Shown: positions 12,601-24,060, counted from the first letter of the stretch. The stretch: DNA of 64,000 bases from Oscheius tipulae (GCA_037178975.1 JASJZH010000006.1:4154001-4218000); one strand, 5' to 3'. The notes: generated from the sequence alone by a model not told the origin. Translations and numbers: made by a program.

Positions 12601-14244
12601 GGATGAGATTGCTGCACGCGGCTTGGCTTTTGCAAACATCGCCGTAAAAATTCGTTGTTCTAAGGTGTACAGCCAGTGAGTGGGAGAGATATAGAAGAGC
12701 ACCACTTGGGCTGAAACACTTTTTTATTAGCAAAAATGCTTTTAATCCACGTTTTTGTCGACAATCGCTTGGCAAAAAAGGATTTAAGCCCTCTACAACT
12801 GATAGTTACAATGGAATCAAATCTTTTGCTCACGAGGGAGCAACATGTTTGGTAAAAGACAGAATTTGTCATGGTTTGTCCATGAAGGACTGCTTCCTTG
12901 AATACAAGGAAAAACATCTGCTGATCTCTCGTACTACCGGCATAGTACTTTCTACTCACAATCATCTCTGAGTGAAGCTTTGGAAGCACAGCTCCTATTT
13001 CATGACTCAGCTTTTCTGGAACAGACATCGCTTCTGCGATTCGGATAAACAACTATTCCGGGTCGTGAGTACCGTCCCAACTGGCATATACAGTGGGACG
13101 TCACAACTACTGCGGTAACAAGTTTGGCTCGTGTCAACTTTATTGACATTTTAGTACAGATGCAATTGTCTGGCTCTAGAAAACGATGTACATGAGCCGT
13201 GTAGATGGTTATTCACTCAGGGGGATTATAATTTTTTTTATAAGTTTCAAAGCATGAAATTACCAGTTTAAGTGGGGATGTTCCATATTAATCTTAATCT
13301 GTCTGCCGCGTGCTTTCGAACACTTTGTGATACTTCCGTGCATCTAATGACACCACAGACTAATTAGGAAGTGCGCAAGCGCCCGTCTTGATAGTATTAG
13401 AAGATAGATTCCGTTTCTCGTTGGACTACACGTCCATTCGTATCCTAAACATAGCGAGAGTAGATCGCGTAGAATGGCGTCACAAGAACGAAGTACAGCT
13501 CTGATCCGGATCTTATCCGCTTGTTGGGCCAGGATGAGCTAGAAGGTGTATCGCAGGAAAATGGGGATCAGAAACGTTTGTAGAGACAGGGATTGCGCGG
13601 GAAAAAAAGTCGGATTTGATCAAAAACCAGCTTGGGAAACGTTTGCTGGGAATAGTTGAAGATTACATATGCAAAAAGCTATCTCCACCTACACTGCTCA
13701 AACAAAAGCTAGAAGAAAGGTAGCGAGGTGAAGCTTTTAAGATGGGAGTTTGCAAAAAGTACATCAAACACTGGGGTCAGCTCACACCAACGATTACTAG
13801 GGTACCACAGCAAATGTAAACCAGACCAAGGCTCGAACAAGGTTAAAATTTTCTAGCTGGCAGTCGCGCGCTAAAAATGAAAATCGCGATTTCTCAGCTT
13901 CAGCATCCGATAGCACTCAAACTTTTTCCTATAATTTTCGCCACCGAGGATAACCTAGGAAAAAAAATTTAAGGTCAAAAAATAAAACGAGGAATAAAAC
14001 TTTTTCAAAAAGAGACCGATTTCTCTCGATAATCGTTACCCAGATTGATGTGGGAAATCTACCAAGCCATTTGATCCCATACTTAGGCTATGTATTCAGT
14101 TACCGCCGCTTGCGCGCAAAGTTTTCTGATCGATACCATTATTCTAGATGGGTCTCCTCGGAAGGTATTTTTTGACATCCAGTTTTTCGAATATTTCAAT
14201 AATTTTCAAGTTTTTATTTGCGAACCGCTCTGGTTACGACTGGA

Positions 14245-14363
14245 TATAGTGTGTTCACAAAAAACAACCAAACGACCAGGAATCGCGGGCTTTTTTTGAC
14301 ACGGATTCAAACGGCTAGAAATTAGCTTCAAGCAACAAACAATTTTATCTTTTTCCGTTTTTC
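14245..14363 (+). repeat. Left terminal inverted repeat
   Basis: Matches the reverse complement of 15579-15704 over its whole length. It lacks about 10 nt present in the right copy near the inner side, so the copies have diverged slightly. Confidence 0.85.
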
Positions 14364-14515
14364 GAGACAAGTGACGAAGGCGATGGCGAAAAGCACCCAC
14401 AAAGGAAACTCTGCCAGAAAAGAGAGAGGAATGTCTCCAGGAACAACAGCATCCTCCTCATTGTTTCTGCCAAGATCAGCCATTTCTGGGACAACGGAAA
14501 GTTTGAACTGTTTTG
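14364..14515 (-). pseudogene. Inverted truncated copy of the RING-like gene 5' end
   Basis: Reverse complement of 14864-15012 with few differences, including a 3-nt insertion. Read on the minus strand it preserves the ATG and the N-terminal peptide (MADLGRNNEEDAVVPGD) and the membrane segment with one extra residue (LFAIAFVTC instead of LFIAFVTC). It then runs into the left terminal repeat and stops about ten codons later. The frame is intact, so it could encode a peptide of about 50 aa, but it lacks the zinc-binding region. Confidence 0.75.
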
Positions 14516-14519
14516 CGAA

Positions 14520-14628
14520 TACCGCATACTTTTGCGGAGACGAACTCGTATGCCCCACGTTCGTTGAAAAACAAGTGACGAAGACGAGCGAGGGGCACAC
14601 GAGTTCGTCTCCGCAAAAGTATGCGGTA
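14520..14628. repeat. 37-nt inverted repeat pair with 35-nt spacer
   Basis: Arms 14520-14556 and 14592-14628 are complementary at 36 of 37 positions. They sit between the inverted gene fragment and the promoter of the intact gene, and would fold into a strong stem or cruciform. Confidence 0.8.
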
Positions 14629-14673
14629 TCGAAAAAAGGTGCTTGGGCGAGTGCGGGAGGGGGCTCACTGCAA

Positions 14674-14680
14674 TATAAAG
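14674..14680 (+). promoter_or_regulatory. TATA box of the RING-like gene
   Basis: tataaag followed by ggcgg, 216 nt upstream of the ATG at 14896. A splice-type acceptor (gttgtcccag) lies immediately before the ATG, so a 5' intron or trans-splicing is possible. Confidence 0.4.
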
Positions 14681-14895
14681 GCGGTTAGTCTGGAGTCAGT
14701 TTCATATTGTACTTGGTGAGAGCAGTAGCTTATCATTTTTTAAGAGTTAGGTGTCGGTGTTATCATTGTTAATAGGGAAACCTATCGCTGTCAATTACTT
14801 CTGACCTCTCATCCCTCTCAAAAGCCGTTTCTTCGAAACTTCACCGTTTCGCTCTTTCTCGATCAAAACAGTTCAAACTTTCCGTTGTCCCAGAA

Positions 14896-15634
14896 ATGGC
14901 TGATCTTGGCAGAAACAATGAGGAGGATGCTGTTGTTCCTGGAGACATACCTCTCTCTTTTCTGGCAGAGTTTCCTTTGTGGGTGCTTTTCATCGCTTTC
15001 GTCACTTGTCTCATCTTTTTTTGGCTTCACAGGAACAATGAGACGGACCGTGATGTAGAGCTTGTGCCACGTCCACACGTTGACTACCCTTATTGTGTGA
15101 GTTCAAAGATTGGGAGAAAACAGATGCATTCAAATTTGCCAGGGTACTATTGGCAGACTCATCCTATGCCCATCCTCTAATAATTGGCAACATCTCTTCT
15201 GCACCCAGTGTCTCAGGAATTTCAACGAACGTGGAGACATACTTGTATGCCCTTCTTGCGAGTTTCTTCTATCGCCTAGGGGTATGTTCTGTTCTAACCT
15301 TTTCACTGAATACTTTCAGGGTGGTACGAATACTACATCCGAGACTCCTCCACTTGACTACTACTCATCGGCTGCCATTCATTTTTCTTATGTTGAAGAA
15401 GAATTCATTCTTCGCGAAGACCTCAACTTTGTTACTCCCCTGATCGATATTCATATTGGTATTGATTCCCCCGAAGATATTGTTCCTTTTGTGTCCGAGA
15501 AGAGTGATTTGGACGAAGATGAGCGAGAAGTCGTTTCCTACTTTATTCCAAGGAATGTTACCTGCTGTTTAATAAAAAGAAAAACGGAAAAAGACAATTG
15601 TTTGATGGACGAAATGCTTGAAGCTAATTTCTAG
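14896..15634 (+). CDS. Membrane-anchored RING-like zinc-finger protein inside the TIR element
   Basis: Exons 14896-15096 and 15143-15634 (46-nt intron), 230 aa. Residues 1-24 are acidic and polar. Residues about 25-45 form one hydrophobic segment (FPLWVLFIAFVTCLIFFWLH). A Cys/His cluster follows: C67, C76, H84, C87, C90, C103, C106. The H-x2-C-x2-C ... C-x2-C spacing is RING-like, but only seven of eight ligands are present, so a degenerate RING or related finger is likelier than a canonical E3. The tail of about 120 residues is acidic and its last 18 codons lie in the right terminal repeat. A GT-AG pair inside exon 2 (38 nt, donor at 15282) would, if used, shift the frame and end the protein early with a GWYEYYIRDSST tail. 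I know of no transposon family with this cargo. Confidence 0.7.
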
Positions 15635-15704
15635 CCGTTTGAATCCGCGCCAAAAAAAACCCGCGATTCCTGGTCGTTTGGTTGTTTTTTGTGAACACAC
15701 TATA
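15579..15704 (-). repeat. Right terminal inverted repeat
   Basis: Partner of 14245-14363. Its inner part contains the final codons and stop of the RING-like gene, so it is both a mobile-element end and coding sequence. Confidence 0.85.
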
Positions 15705-17743
15705 AAATATGTTTGACTAGAGTGTTTTATGCATTTCTTCACGTCATAAACTGCATCTGCGCTCATACAGGATGAAAATAAGGTCTGTAGCATTTTTTGT
15801 TGCTAGCAGCCGTAAGAAAGAAATATTCTTTGAATAATTGGCAAAAAGGGGACATTTGCTTTGTAGGTCTTTAAGAAAGCCCAAACCGCGTTTGTCTTCA
15901 TTATTTTGCGGAAGAGTAGTGCGTGTTACGTTTTCTGAGAACTGGAGCAGTAAGACGAACTGTGCGATAATCCGTAGACTTAGTATAGTGAGACAGAGGT
16001 TGGGTTTTCTTAATTCGCGTACAGAATTTTACTGTACTGTTTTACACTGTTTTATATTGTCCCGTTTTTATCCAATCCAAACTACCCTTTTTTCGCGGGT
16101 CCTTTTTTTTTTTTTTTTTTTTTTTTTAGAAATTATCATAAGCATAATAAGGTTTTTAGCAGTCTACTGATGGTTTGCTGTTCTAAACTCGATCTACCGG
16201 AGTTTTAAATGATAAGGTCTGCTCAAAAGATTACAGCACTATTCCTCCTTTTTTATGGTGTTGGTTCCAGAAAAATCGAAGCCAGTCCAGTCTTATTATC
16301 TACATTGCATAAAAATTTTCGTGGTTTAAATTTAGACAAGTGTTAACACCACTCATGACAAACTTATGCATCTATTCTATTCTCATAAAACGCATCAAGC
16401 AGTTGCGTATTCACCCCGCATCAGTGTTTCACCTTTTCATAAGTGTTTCACGGTTCGCATAATTTTCAGAACTCATCATAACATGTGATCCTAGACATCT
16501 GCTGGTCAACTCTTGCGGGGGTAAAGCACCGGAAGTGCACGTAAGCGGTCTTCGTTCACCTAGGTAGCTTTTTTCCTTCGAAAAACCAAGGGATCTAAAC
16601 GTCATCTTTGACCCAGAGAAACAAGTAAGGTTGTAGCTGTTCCTCTGGGAGGTTTCTTGTCATATGACGACAAAATTGTATTAGTATTTAGCAACCGGGT
16701 CAGGTTATCAAATCTGGGACATCAGTACTTTTGCACACAAAGGAGCCGAGAGAAAACACTGAAGTATTTTGATGAGATGGTTCGTGTGAAAAAAATCCAA
16801 ACGCACAATGAAGGAAACCCATATCGTAAATTGGTTTGTAGTAGAACATTTGCTTCATGGTCAACCTGCATTTCTCAATTTTGTGGCACGCCTCTTGAAA
16901 ACCATCATATCTTCGTGAAGCTTCTTTTTTGATTCTGACATTCTGAAGAGACAGTCTGCTGAAGAAGATCGCAGTTCTCGGGTATAAAAACTCAAATTTC
17001 AAGATTGAACCCATAAAACAAAAACTTTTGCAGGATGACCGAATCTTTTCGAATCCAATCTCTATACATTGAGTGTTCAACATCTTGACAATTCTTAAAT
17101 CAAACTAAACTTTAAAGTATACTTAAACAAAAGACACGTTGAGATTTTTGTTGGGACAAAGTTTAATAAGTGTTTCAGACAAAAACCCTTCACAGTTTTA
17201 ACATGTGAGCTTTAGATAGATAGATAGATAGATAGATAGATATTTTATTTGCCATATGGGATCATACTCCAGGTGATGGTAGCGTAGTCCTATTTCCATT
17301 GTTTTTTAAAGCTGAGTGCGGGGAAATAAGACATTACATAAAGAAAAAAGACGTTAGACGTGCGTGTTTATGAACAGTCCGTGAATTTTACAGTTACTTG
17401 CTTGTTTATAGACGCATGTTGACTTAGAAGCGTATACACCTCCTTTAGAGCATTGTAGTACAACATTTGAAATAAATTATTTATTGAATCGTTTAAGTTA
17501 TATCACAGAAAATTCGATTCACGTCTATCCGAAAAATAACCAATCAAGGGAGAAAGGCACAGTACTCTGACCACGAATCAAATCTGTCTCACCATTGGAA
17601 ACAGACTCGAAAAGGAATACGAAGCCGAACAGAGCACTACAGAAAGCAAAAGATACATAAAACCCATGAAAGTATTGTAATTATATCACATAGTAAACAC
17701 TGGCTACAAAAAATGACAACAAAGATGCAGACTGTTCCGAAAT
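15705..17743. other. Intergenic, 2 kb, simple repeats only
   Basis: Holds a T25 run at 16103-16127 and the TAGA microsatellite noted separately. No coding exon could be supported on either strand. Confidence 0.5.
17213..17243. repeat. TAGA microsatellite
   Basis: Seven perfect TAGA units followed by a partial one, in non-coding DNA downstream of the epsin gene. Confidence 0.95.
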
Positions 17744-20130
17744 TTACCACATATTTCCGTTGGTGCCTCCTAAAAAAAATGGTTTTTTGAAGGACGCGAA
17801 AAATGAGATACCTTGTTTCTGCTGTTGCATCTGGTTAAGAGACAGACTCGGCTTGGCTGGGCCACTTTTTCCAGCCAAGTTGTCCAAATCGAACAATCCA
17901 GAAGCACCAGCCCAGGTGTTCCCAATTTTGGCCTGTGCCTTGTTTTCGTTGGAGGAAGGCTGAATTTAGAAGATAGATGAACTTTAAGGACAGTCTGCTA
18001 CCGAAGGAGAAACCTGCTGAGCCGCTGGAACAGGAGCAGAAGGCGTCAACATCATGCTGTTGGAAAAAAGGTCTTCAAGTCCGGAGGACTGCTGAAAAGT
18101 TGTTATTTAATTACTTAGGTGCAGCGTTGACCCTTTCTATTAGATGTACGTATTTGCACAACACTTTTTGCGTTTGCTAAGGACCCGCTTCTTTGACCCT
18201 GTTTGTCCAGACACTAAACTGTAGATGACCGCCGGTCAAACATTTGAGGACAGCCGCACCGCACCAACCAATGTTAACTTCAGAGGGAACAAGATTTTAC
18301 TCGCAACTAATAATAATAGAGCATGGCGATTACTCATCCGGTCTCTCAATTAATGTGTACTCACCGGCTGAACTCTTGCCGCGGCAGGGATGCTTCCAAA
18401 GAAATCCAAATTACTACTAGTCTGTGTGGGAGCAGTGACTGGGGTTGTGAAACCTCCAAAGTTCAAATCACAGAGATTATCAGTTTTTGGAGCAGCGGCT
18501 GGCTTTACCGGAGTAACATTAGCAAAATCGCCGAAGGGGTCTGATGTAGCAGTTGAAATTGCACCTGGAGCAGAGTTCCAGTCAACACTGAAAAACAGTT
18601 TGATAGAAAAGGGCGAGCTTCCCACTTGAATCCAGAAGGCGGTTGAGCTGAAGCGCTATCAATGAGTCCTCCACCAGATGGAGGGCGAGGAGGACGAGCA
18701 GCAGCCGTATTGGTGGTAACTGGAGCAGCGGAGAAGAAGTCGACGTGCTGTGACGACGATGCACCTCCGAAGGGGTCCGATGGAGCAGCAGGAATTGTCT
18801 GAGCTGGAGCACTGTCGAGTCCGAGAAGGTCGAAGCTAGCCCTTGGAGCAGGGACGTGCTTCACTGTTGCAGATGGAGGAGCAAGAGACGGGACGTGGGT
18901 CGACTTTGCGGCTGGAGAGCTGAAGTCAGCAAATTCAGATGTAGGGTTCGGACTGGGAGTGGTGTGAGACCTAGCAGCAGCAAAGCTTCCGAAACCATCA
19001 TCCTCGGCCTATTATGAAAACTTGAAAAAAATAACAATGCAACTACCTCATCTTGTCTGAACCCAAGTTCGGGAGAGTTCGAACTCTGCCGAGCATCCTC
19101 CGGAAATTGGAACGCATTGACTTCCTTGCTGTTGTAATCGTCCCTGAATCTTAATTACACCGAGCATTTAAACAAAATTACTTTTTCTCGCTCTTCCAGT
19201 CAGAGTCGAAGTCATCGTATCTCTTTGAGGATCCGGTGTTCGATGAGAAAGAGGAGGCAGAGTTTCCTATGACTTAAATTGAAAAATATAACGGAAAAAC
19301 ATACCATTATAACCACCACCTCTGCCCATCTTGATGTCGTTTGAAGTATAACCCTGGTAACGTTCTTTGTTGTCGGCTTTGGCCTTCTTCCTCTCAGCTC
19401 GCAACTTGTCATCGTCGCTCAAGAGTTCAATGATAATTCCGACACGGTGGCGAACTGTGAAAAGAGTGTAAGCGTAATGTAAATGCATTCATTAACATTA
19501 TAGGAATCGAAGCGTCATGATTAAATAGCGTCTTCCCAAAAACGGATGTTTGGCGCAAAAAGAACAGACTTACTGTTGACTCCTTGGTCTTTTCCCTTCT
19601 CGTCGACGTGTTTATAATGTTCCAGAGATCGAAGCTGGAAGACATGATCCCTCGAGTTTGCCAAGACCCGCTCGCTTCCATGTTGAAGAAGATAGTTGAG
19701 AAGGGTCAAACTCTGAGCCAAATGTGAACAGACGAATAAAAAAACAGTACTTTATAAACCCTACGCCACGCATATTTGTTGTCTTCAAACATTCTCTTCC
19801 ACAACATCTCCGTAACTTGGTGGAAACCGTCATATCTGAAAGTTAAACGTAAACAACACAGAACGTGTAAACCGTACTGGAAGGTGAGATTGGAGATTTC
19901 TTTCATCTGAGGTCCTGTAGGCCCCCAAGGGTCTTCATTTGTTGCTTCGCGAACGAGGTTCTCAGCTTCCGTATAATTCATAACATATCCCTGTCTAAAT
20001 GACATTTTTGTTATTTTAGTCGAAGATAAACAACTAACATTTTATCTGTAATTTTCCGAACTTCGTACGTGGATATGTTTGAGGTGACCTGTTTCGTGAG
20101 GTTGGCCAAACCCGAGAAGAGGTCAGACAT
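17744..20130 (-). CDS. CLINT1: EpsinR/CLINT1-like ENTH-domain clathrin adaptor
   Basis: Twelve exons: 20039-20130, 19878-19994, 19751-19835, 19574-19712, 19305-19454, 19182-19272, 19047-19143, 18626-19008, 18365-18587, 18014-18091, 17812-17959, 17744-17769; 542 aa. Residues about 1-165 are an ENTH domain: SDLFSGLANLTKQV, YTEAENLVREATNEDPWGPT, EMLWKRMFEDNKYAWRRVYK, HVDEKGKDQGVNIRHRV, DDDKLRAERKKAK. The KDQGVN and RRVYK variants fit the CLINT1/epsinR class (TGN-endosome adaptor binding PI4P, AP-1 and SNAREs) better than endocytic epsin. The rest is disordered and Ser/Pro/Ala-rich with repeated SDPFG(G/D) and short acidic-hydrophobic motifs (FADFSS, DLLGLD, DFFSA, LFDLDNLAG) that look like AP-1/clathrin-binding sites. 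It ends GGTNGNMW. The 17773-17811 to 18092-18364 intron spacing is otherwise ordinary. Confidence 0.93.
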
Positions 20131-20986
20131 GGCTGACTGAAAGATGAGCGAATTAGGAGAAGCGTATGAAAAAGCTGTAGTGACACACGTGCGCCTAATC
20201 GTGGAAAAGATAAGAGGACTGTTGCGCGATTGATTACAGTGAAGAGACAGCTGTGGAATCTGCCGACTAACCGTACTGCAGGCGGCATTTTCGTGTCGAG
20301 ACCCGTGTTCTGCCGGCCGCTGCCGGGGCGCTACCTGATATCTGCACCATTTTTCAGTCTATTGTTATATATGAAAGGGCCGCAAATATTTACGCGCAAC
20401 AAATGAAACTTTTATGAATACCGAGAAAATAGCTATGCAAAGAATTTGGCATATTCAATCACCTTTTTGGGATTATGAAAAATATTATTTTGGTAAGCTC
20501 TCATTCAATATACAATTAAAGTATGCAATTTTCTTGTTTATATCATTCCGGCATTCAAACATGTGTTCGGGTTCATCGTTTCTAGGAGGCGGTTTCTATT
20601 AACAACAGACCCTACCCGTGTGGCATGTCCGCTCTAACCAAAAGAAAAGCCGAGTGACCAGTCGTTATTGTTTCTTACGACCCTGACTTTTTTTCGTTTC
20701 GGCAAGTTTCAAAAGAACGAGACGGCCTTCACCAAGCAGCCAGTAGTATTGATCAAGTTGAATGCCGCGCAGTTCGCTAACAATGGACTGGGCACGGTTT
20801 TTACACGCGCTGCCGGTCTCTTCTTTTATGAAACTGTTTACAAAAAGTAGTGTTTATCAACTTTTATCATTTTGAACTTCCTTTTTAAATTAAAATGAGA
20901 AACTTTCTTCTATTATTGGATTCACTTCCTTTGACGTTTCAAATCTGGCAAATTACAGAGCTTCCGTTACTTATTGAGTGCCGCGC
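20131..20986. other. Divergent intergenic region between the epsinR and AIN-like genes
   Basis: Presumed promoters of both flanking genes, including a GC-rich patch at about 20281-20335 next to the epsin side. One open stretch at 20668-20850 looks faintly protein-like but has no splice context; see rejected items. Confidence 0.5.
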
Positions 20987-23900
20987 ATGTGGGGCGGCCA
21001 AGACTCTGTGGAGCCTCACCAGCTCTGGGGAAATCCAGTAAGTTTTCTGTTTTACGAATACGATGAGAAACTAAAACTGTCAAATTTATGTTTTGCTTTT
21101 TGATAGCAGGACATCAAGAATAAAGTCCTTACTAAATTTTATCCATTTCTTCATTCAAATTACAGGGTCAAAGTCAAAATGCCTGGAATAACGGTGGATC
21201 AGGCCATTCGATGAACTATCAACCTCGATCCCAACAGCAATGGCAGCAAAACCAAATCCACATGCAACAACAGCAACAACAACAACAATGGGGATATCAA
21301 CAGCATCAACATGCTGCCCAGCAGTGGCAGATGCCTCCCCAACAAGTTTGCACTTTCTCCTCATTACTTTTCACTATCTAATCACAGATGGGATGGTCTA
21401 ATTCGCCCACTCAAGGATACGCCGGATATGAGGAGAAAAAAATGCCTGGCAACCGTGGTTACTCCGGTTACGGATATGGAGGCATGCAGCAGTCGATGGC
21501 GGCACAGCCTCAGGCGTGGCATGGTCAGAGAGATATGTATCGTATGTTGTGCCTCTGTATCTATCTCTCCATCAATTTGTTCTTCTCGTTCATGCGTTAC
21601 TATTGCAGAACGTCAGCAGTGGGATAACAGCATGCGGCCAGCTCAGAACAGTTGGGCTGGAAACTCTTCCTCCTCGTCTTCGCAGTGGCAAAACGACTGG
21701 CAGACGATGAGAGAAACTGAGAATACGGGAAGTGGAAGCCCAGGACTGAACAGTGCTGCAGTGAGTATTGTAGTTTTACTTTTTCGTCGTTATGATCGTT
21801 ACTGGGCGCGCGTTATCGTTCCACCTTTTTGGTACATTCAAAGAAGTTTGCGGAAACTGTCTGAGTATGATATGAATACAAGCAAATGTTTTTGATAGGA
21901 TTTGATAGAATCTCGACCACTTGTCCTACTCCAACATCGATAGGATTATTGTACTGTTCAAAATTTGTCCAAATCATTTTTTCTTACAGCCAACAGAAGA
22001 CAAATGTAACAAGGAGAAGCTAAGAATGTATAAAAAACAATTTTAGAATAGGCACAAATACAACGTAAAACTGGGTGCTTAAAAAGCAAAAAATTGTTCT
22101 CCAGATGACATTCGACACTTGGCCAGGAGTTGGAGCAACTGGACCGACTGAAGAAGGAAACATCATGTGGAGAGATCCGAAGCCGAAGAAGAAGATTCGC
22201 GACACAGGAGTTCAACTCTGGGGAGACCCGACAATACAAACGGTTTGTCACACGCATCAACCCTTTCAAATACTTTCTTAAGAACATGGTGAGCTGCGAT
22301 TTTCTACTCTTACTCTCTCGCCACGTATTAGAATCACCACATTGTGCCTTTTAGCGTTTTGTAGCCAAAGGCTGGCGTCATCAGAAAAGCAATCAAAACA
22401 GTAGATTTTGTAATCTGGTGACGTATAGTACATTTGGAACAAATCCTATTATGGCTGAAAGGCATATTTGCATGCTTTCATGTTATTGTGGCCAATGCTA
22501 TGCTTTTAGGACAAGATCCTACGCTGGAAAGAAGCTGATCACGAGGACTTCCAAAAAGGACCCAGTACTTCAACTTGGAATCAGGTAGCTTTCATATTTT
22601 CGTTTCCTTTCGCCTTTAACTAACAAAATGCTGCTTTTTGTGTTCAGCTGTTATTCGGGCTTCTGAACATTAGTTCCTCGCCGGTGGTAGAAGTAAGTGT
22701 CGTTGTAAAGTGCTTGCATGCTCAAAGTCTCGTAGGATCACTTTTTCTGTTATGCTTCGGTATTTTTGGTGGTCGTGCACACACTCGTGGTTTCTATCAA
22801 TTAATTTTGAAATTTATCAGGGAGGAAACCCTTGGGTGGACCAATCTGATTCGATCTGGCCTGCCAATATCTGGGAAAGTTCTGAAGCTGTCCTCGCAGA
22901 AGACCCCGAGTCACGCGCGGTCCGTGTTTTCCCTAAACTTTGTTCATTGCATTTTATCTGACTACAATTTATCCACTTCTCACATGACCGCAATTAGTCT
23001 TTTTCTTTCAGCTACACTACCCGGAAGATGGAATTCGCGGTTTCTCGAAGGCAGACTTTGTCAATGCTGTGAGTAGGAATAATCAAATTTAATAAACGGG
23101 ACTGTTTAGGGATCCGATGACATGAACGGGTCAACTGTCTACGCGTTACAAAACGCCTATCAAAGAGCAATAAATACAGGATTGCTACCAATGGATATAA
23201 AAAAACATCCCCAAGACACAAAATTCATGTCACTGGTGAACACACTTCTTCAAAAGTCTGTTATATTCGTGGATTTTAATAAGATGTTGCTACAGAATGG
23301 TAAAAGAGGAACAAGCCGAAACCGAGCTGGAACACATACGACAAATAATGGCTCGTGGTGACTACCCGGTCACCGTCTCGGTATTATTTTGCTTCTCGTC
23401 TAGTAAATAAAAAATTGCAGCAAGAGCACGAACGTATCAGTGCGGAACGAGATGGATTCAAGACTGAGATCACGATACTTTCCGACGAGATTAAGAACAA
23501 TCTCCAAGGAGGGTCGTGGTTAATGCAATGGCAAAAAAGGAACACGAGTCTTTCTGAGACTTCTGATGGCTTGACTGCCGCTCTCCAAAGTATGGGTATA
23601 TCAGAAGAAACGCCAAAGGTAAAACTTACTTCTTTGTATTTTAAAATGTCTGTGTAGATGCCAAATCCTGCTCCGTGGGTAGATGGCGCGCCTCTAGTTT
23701 GGAACGAAGTAGCGCCCATATCTATAAACACTGATCTCGACCGGGTTTGTAAATTTCTCTAAGGTAAACTCCAAGTATTTTAGCCTTCAAAGCTCGAAGA
23801 TGGCGGGAGTGGAGAGCGAAAGGGTCCCGGCCCTCAAGAGTTTGTTCCAGGCAAAAAATGGGAATGGACTGATCCTGCTAAAGTTGCCGAAGATCCAAAT

Positions 23901-24060
23901 GCAACCCCGGGGTCAGTCCAACCATCTTTTGCCTCTCCAAATTGGGGCAATGGTAACTGTGATCCATGGACCGAAAAATCTGAAAAGGTATGATTTCTCA
24001 AGTAGTGGTTAGTTATATTCTATTTAGAAATCGAGTACTGAAGACAGTCTTGAAAAGTGA
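20987..24060 (+). CDS. ain-1: AIN-1/GW182-type miRISC scaffold protein
   Basis: Exons: 20987-21037, 21166-21345, 21388-21541, 21609-21760, 22105-22242, 22510-22584, 22821-22919, 23012-23068, 23110-23255, 23296-23380, 23421-23618, 23658-23744, 23784-23987, 24028-24060; 552 aa. It starts MWGGQDSVEPHQLWGNP. Residues 18-180 are Gln/Gly/Trp-rich (a Q7 run, SQQQW, SSQWQNDWQ). Repeated Trp motifs continue to the end: TWPGVG, IMWRDPK, LWGDP, TWNQ, GGNPWVD, APWVDG, LVWNEV, SPNWGNG, CDPWTE. Tandem GW/WG-type tryptophans with no RRM fit the nematode AIN subfamily that binds Argonaute and recruits deadenylases. A central part (about residues 320-440) contains helices. A further in-phase exon at 22648-22692 (LLFGLLNISSSPVVE) may be a cassette. 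Introns here are longer than elsewhere (up to 344 nt). Confidence 0.87.

Larger units (their letters stand above)
9175..14244. other. Intergenic, 5 kb, no gene supported
   Basis: Apart from the TATA box and the hairpin listed separately I see only short ORFs. The longest (12660-13052, minus, 130 codons) has no splice context or recognised motif and is treated as chance. Confidence 0.5.
14245..15704. mobile_element. 1.46-kb terminal-inverted-repeat element carrying a RING-like gene
   Basis: The ends match as long inverted repeats: left 14245-14363 and right 15579-15704. The outer 48 nt are almost identical (outermost TATAGTGTGTTCAC), with a few indels further in. The element is flanked by TA, consistent with a TA target duplication as in Tc1/mariner-type insertions, but the terminus TAGTGTG is not one I can assign to a named family. 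No transposase is encoded. Inside are, left to right: an inverted partial copy of the gene (14364-14515), a 37-nt inverted repeat pair (14520-14628), a TATA promoter region and an intact gene (14896-15634) whose last codons lie in the right terminal repeat. This looks non-autonomous, with a captured or resident gene. Confidence 0.82.

Noticed and set aside
12660-13052. 130-codon minus-strand ORF
   Set aside because: No signal peptide, motif or splice context; a chance ORF of this size is expected in a 64-kb window.
14371-14688. 105-codon plus-strand ORF across the left half of the TIR element
   Set aside because: It is antisense to the inverted gene fragment, so its openness follows from the duplicated coding sequence on the other strand.
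14245-15704. CACTA-type transposon ends
   Set aside because: The element begins TAGTG and ends CACTA, the reverse of the CACTA superfamily orientation.
16700-17083. 127-codon minus-strand ORF
   Set aside because: No splice sites placed sensibly and no recognisable family.
20668-20850. Protein-like stretch (NETAFTKQPVVLIKLNAAQF) upstream of the AIN-like gene, vaguely recalling a ribosomal protein S11 start
   Set aside because: The resemblance covers only a few residues, and no further exon continues it; at most a very decayed pseudogene.
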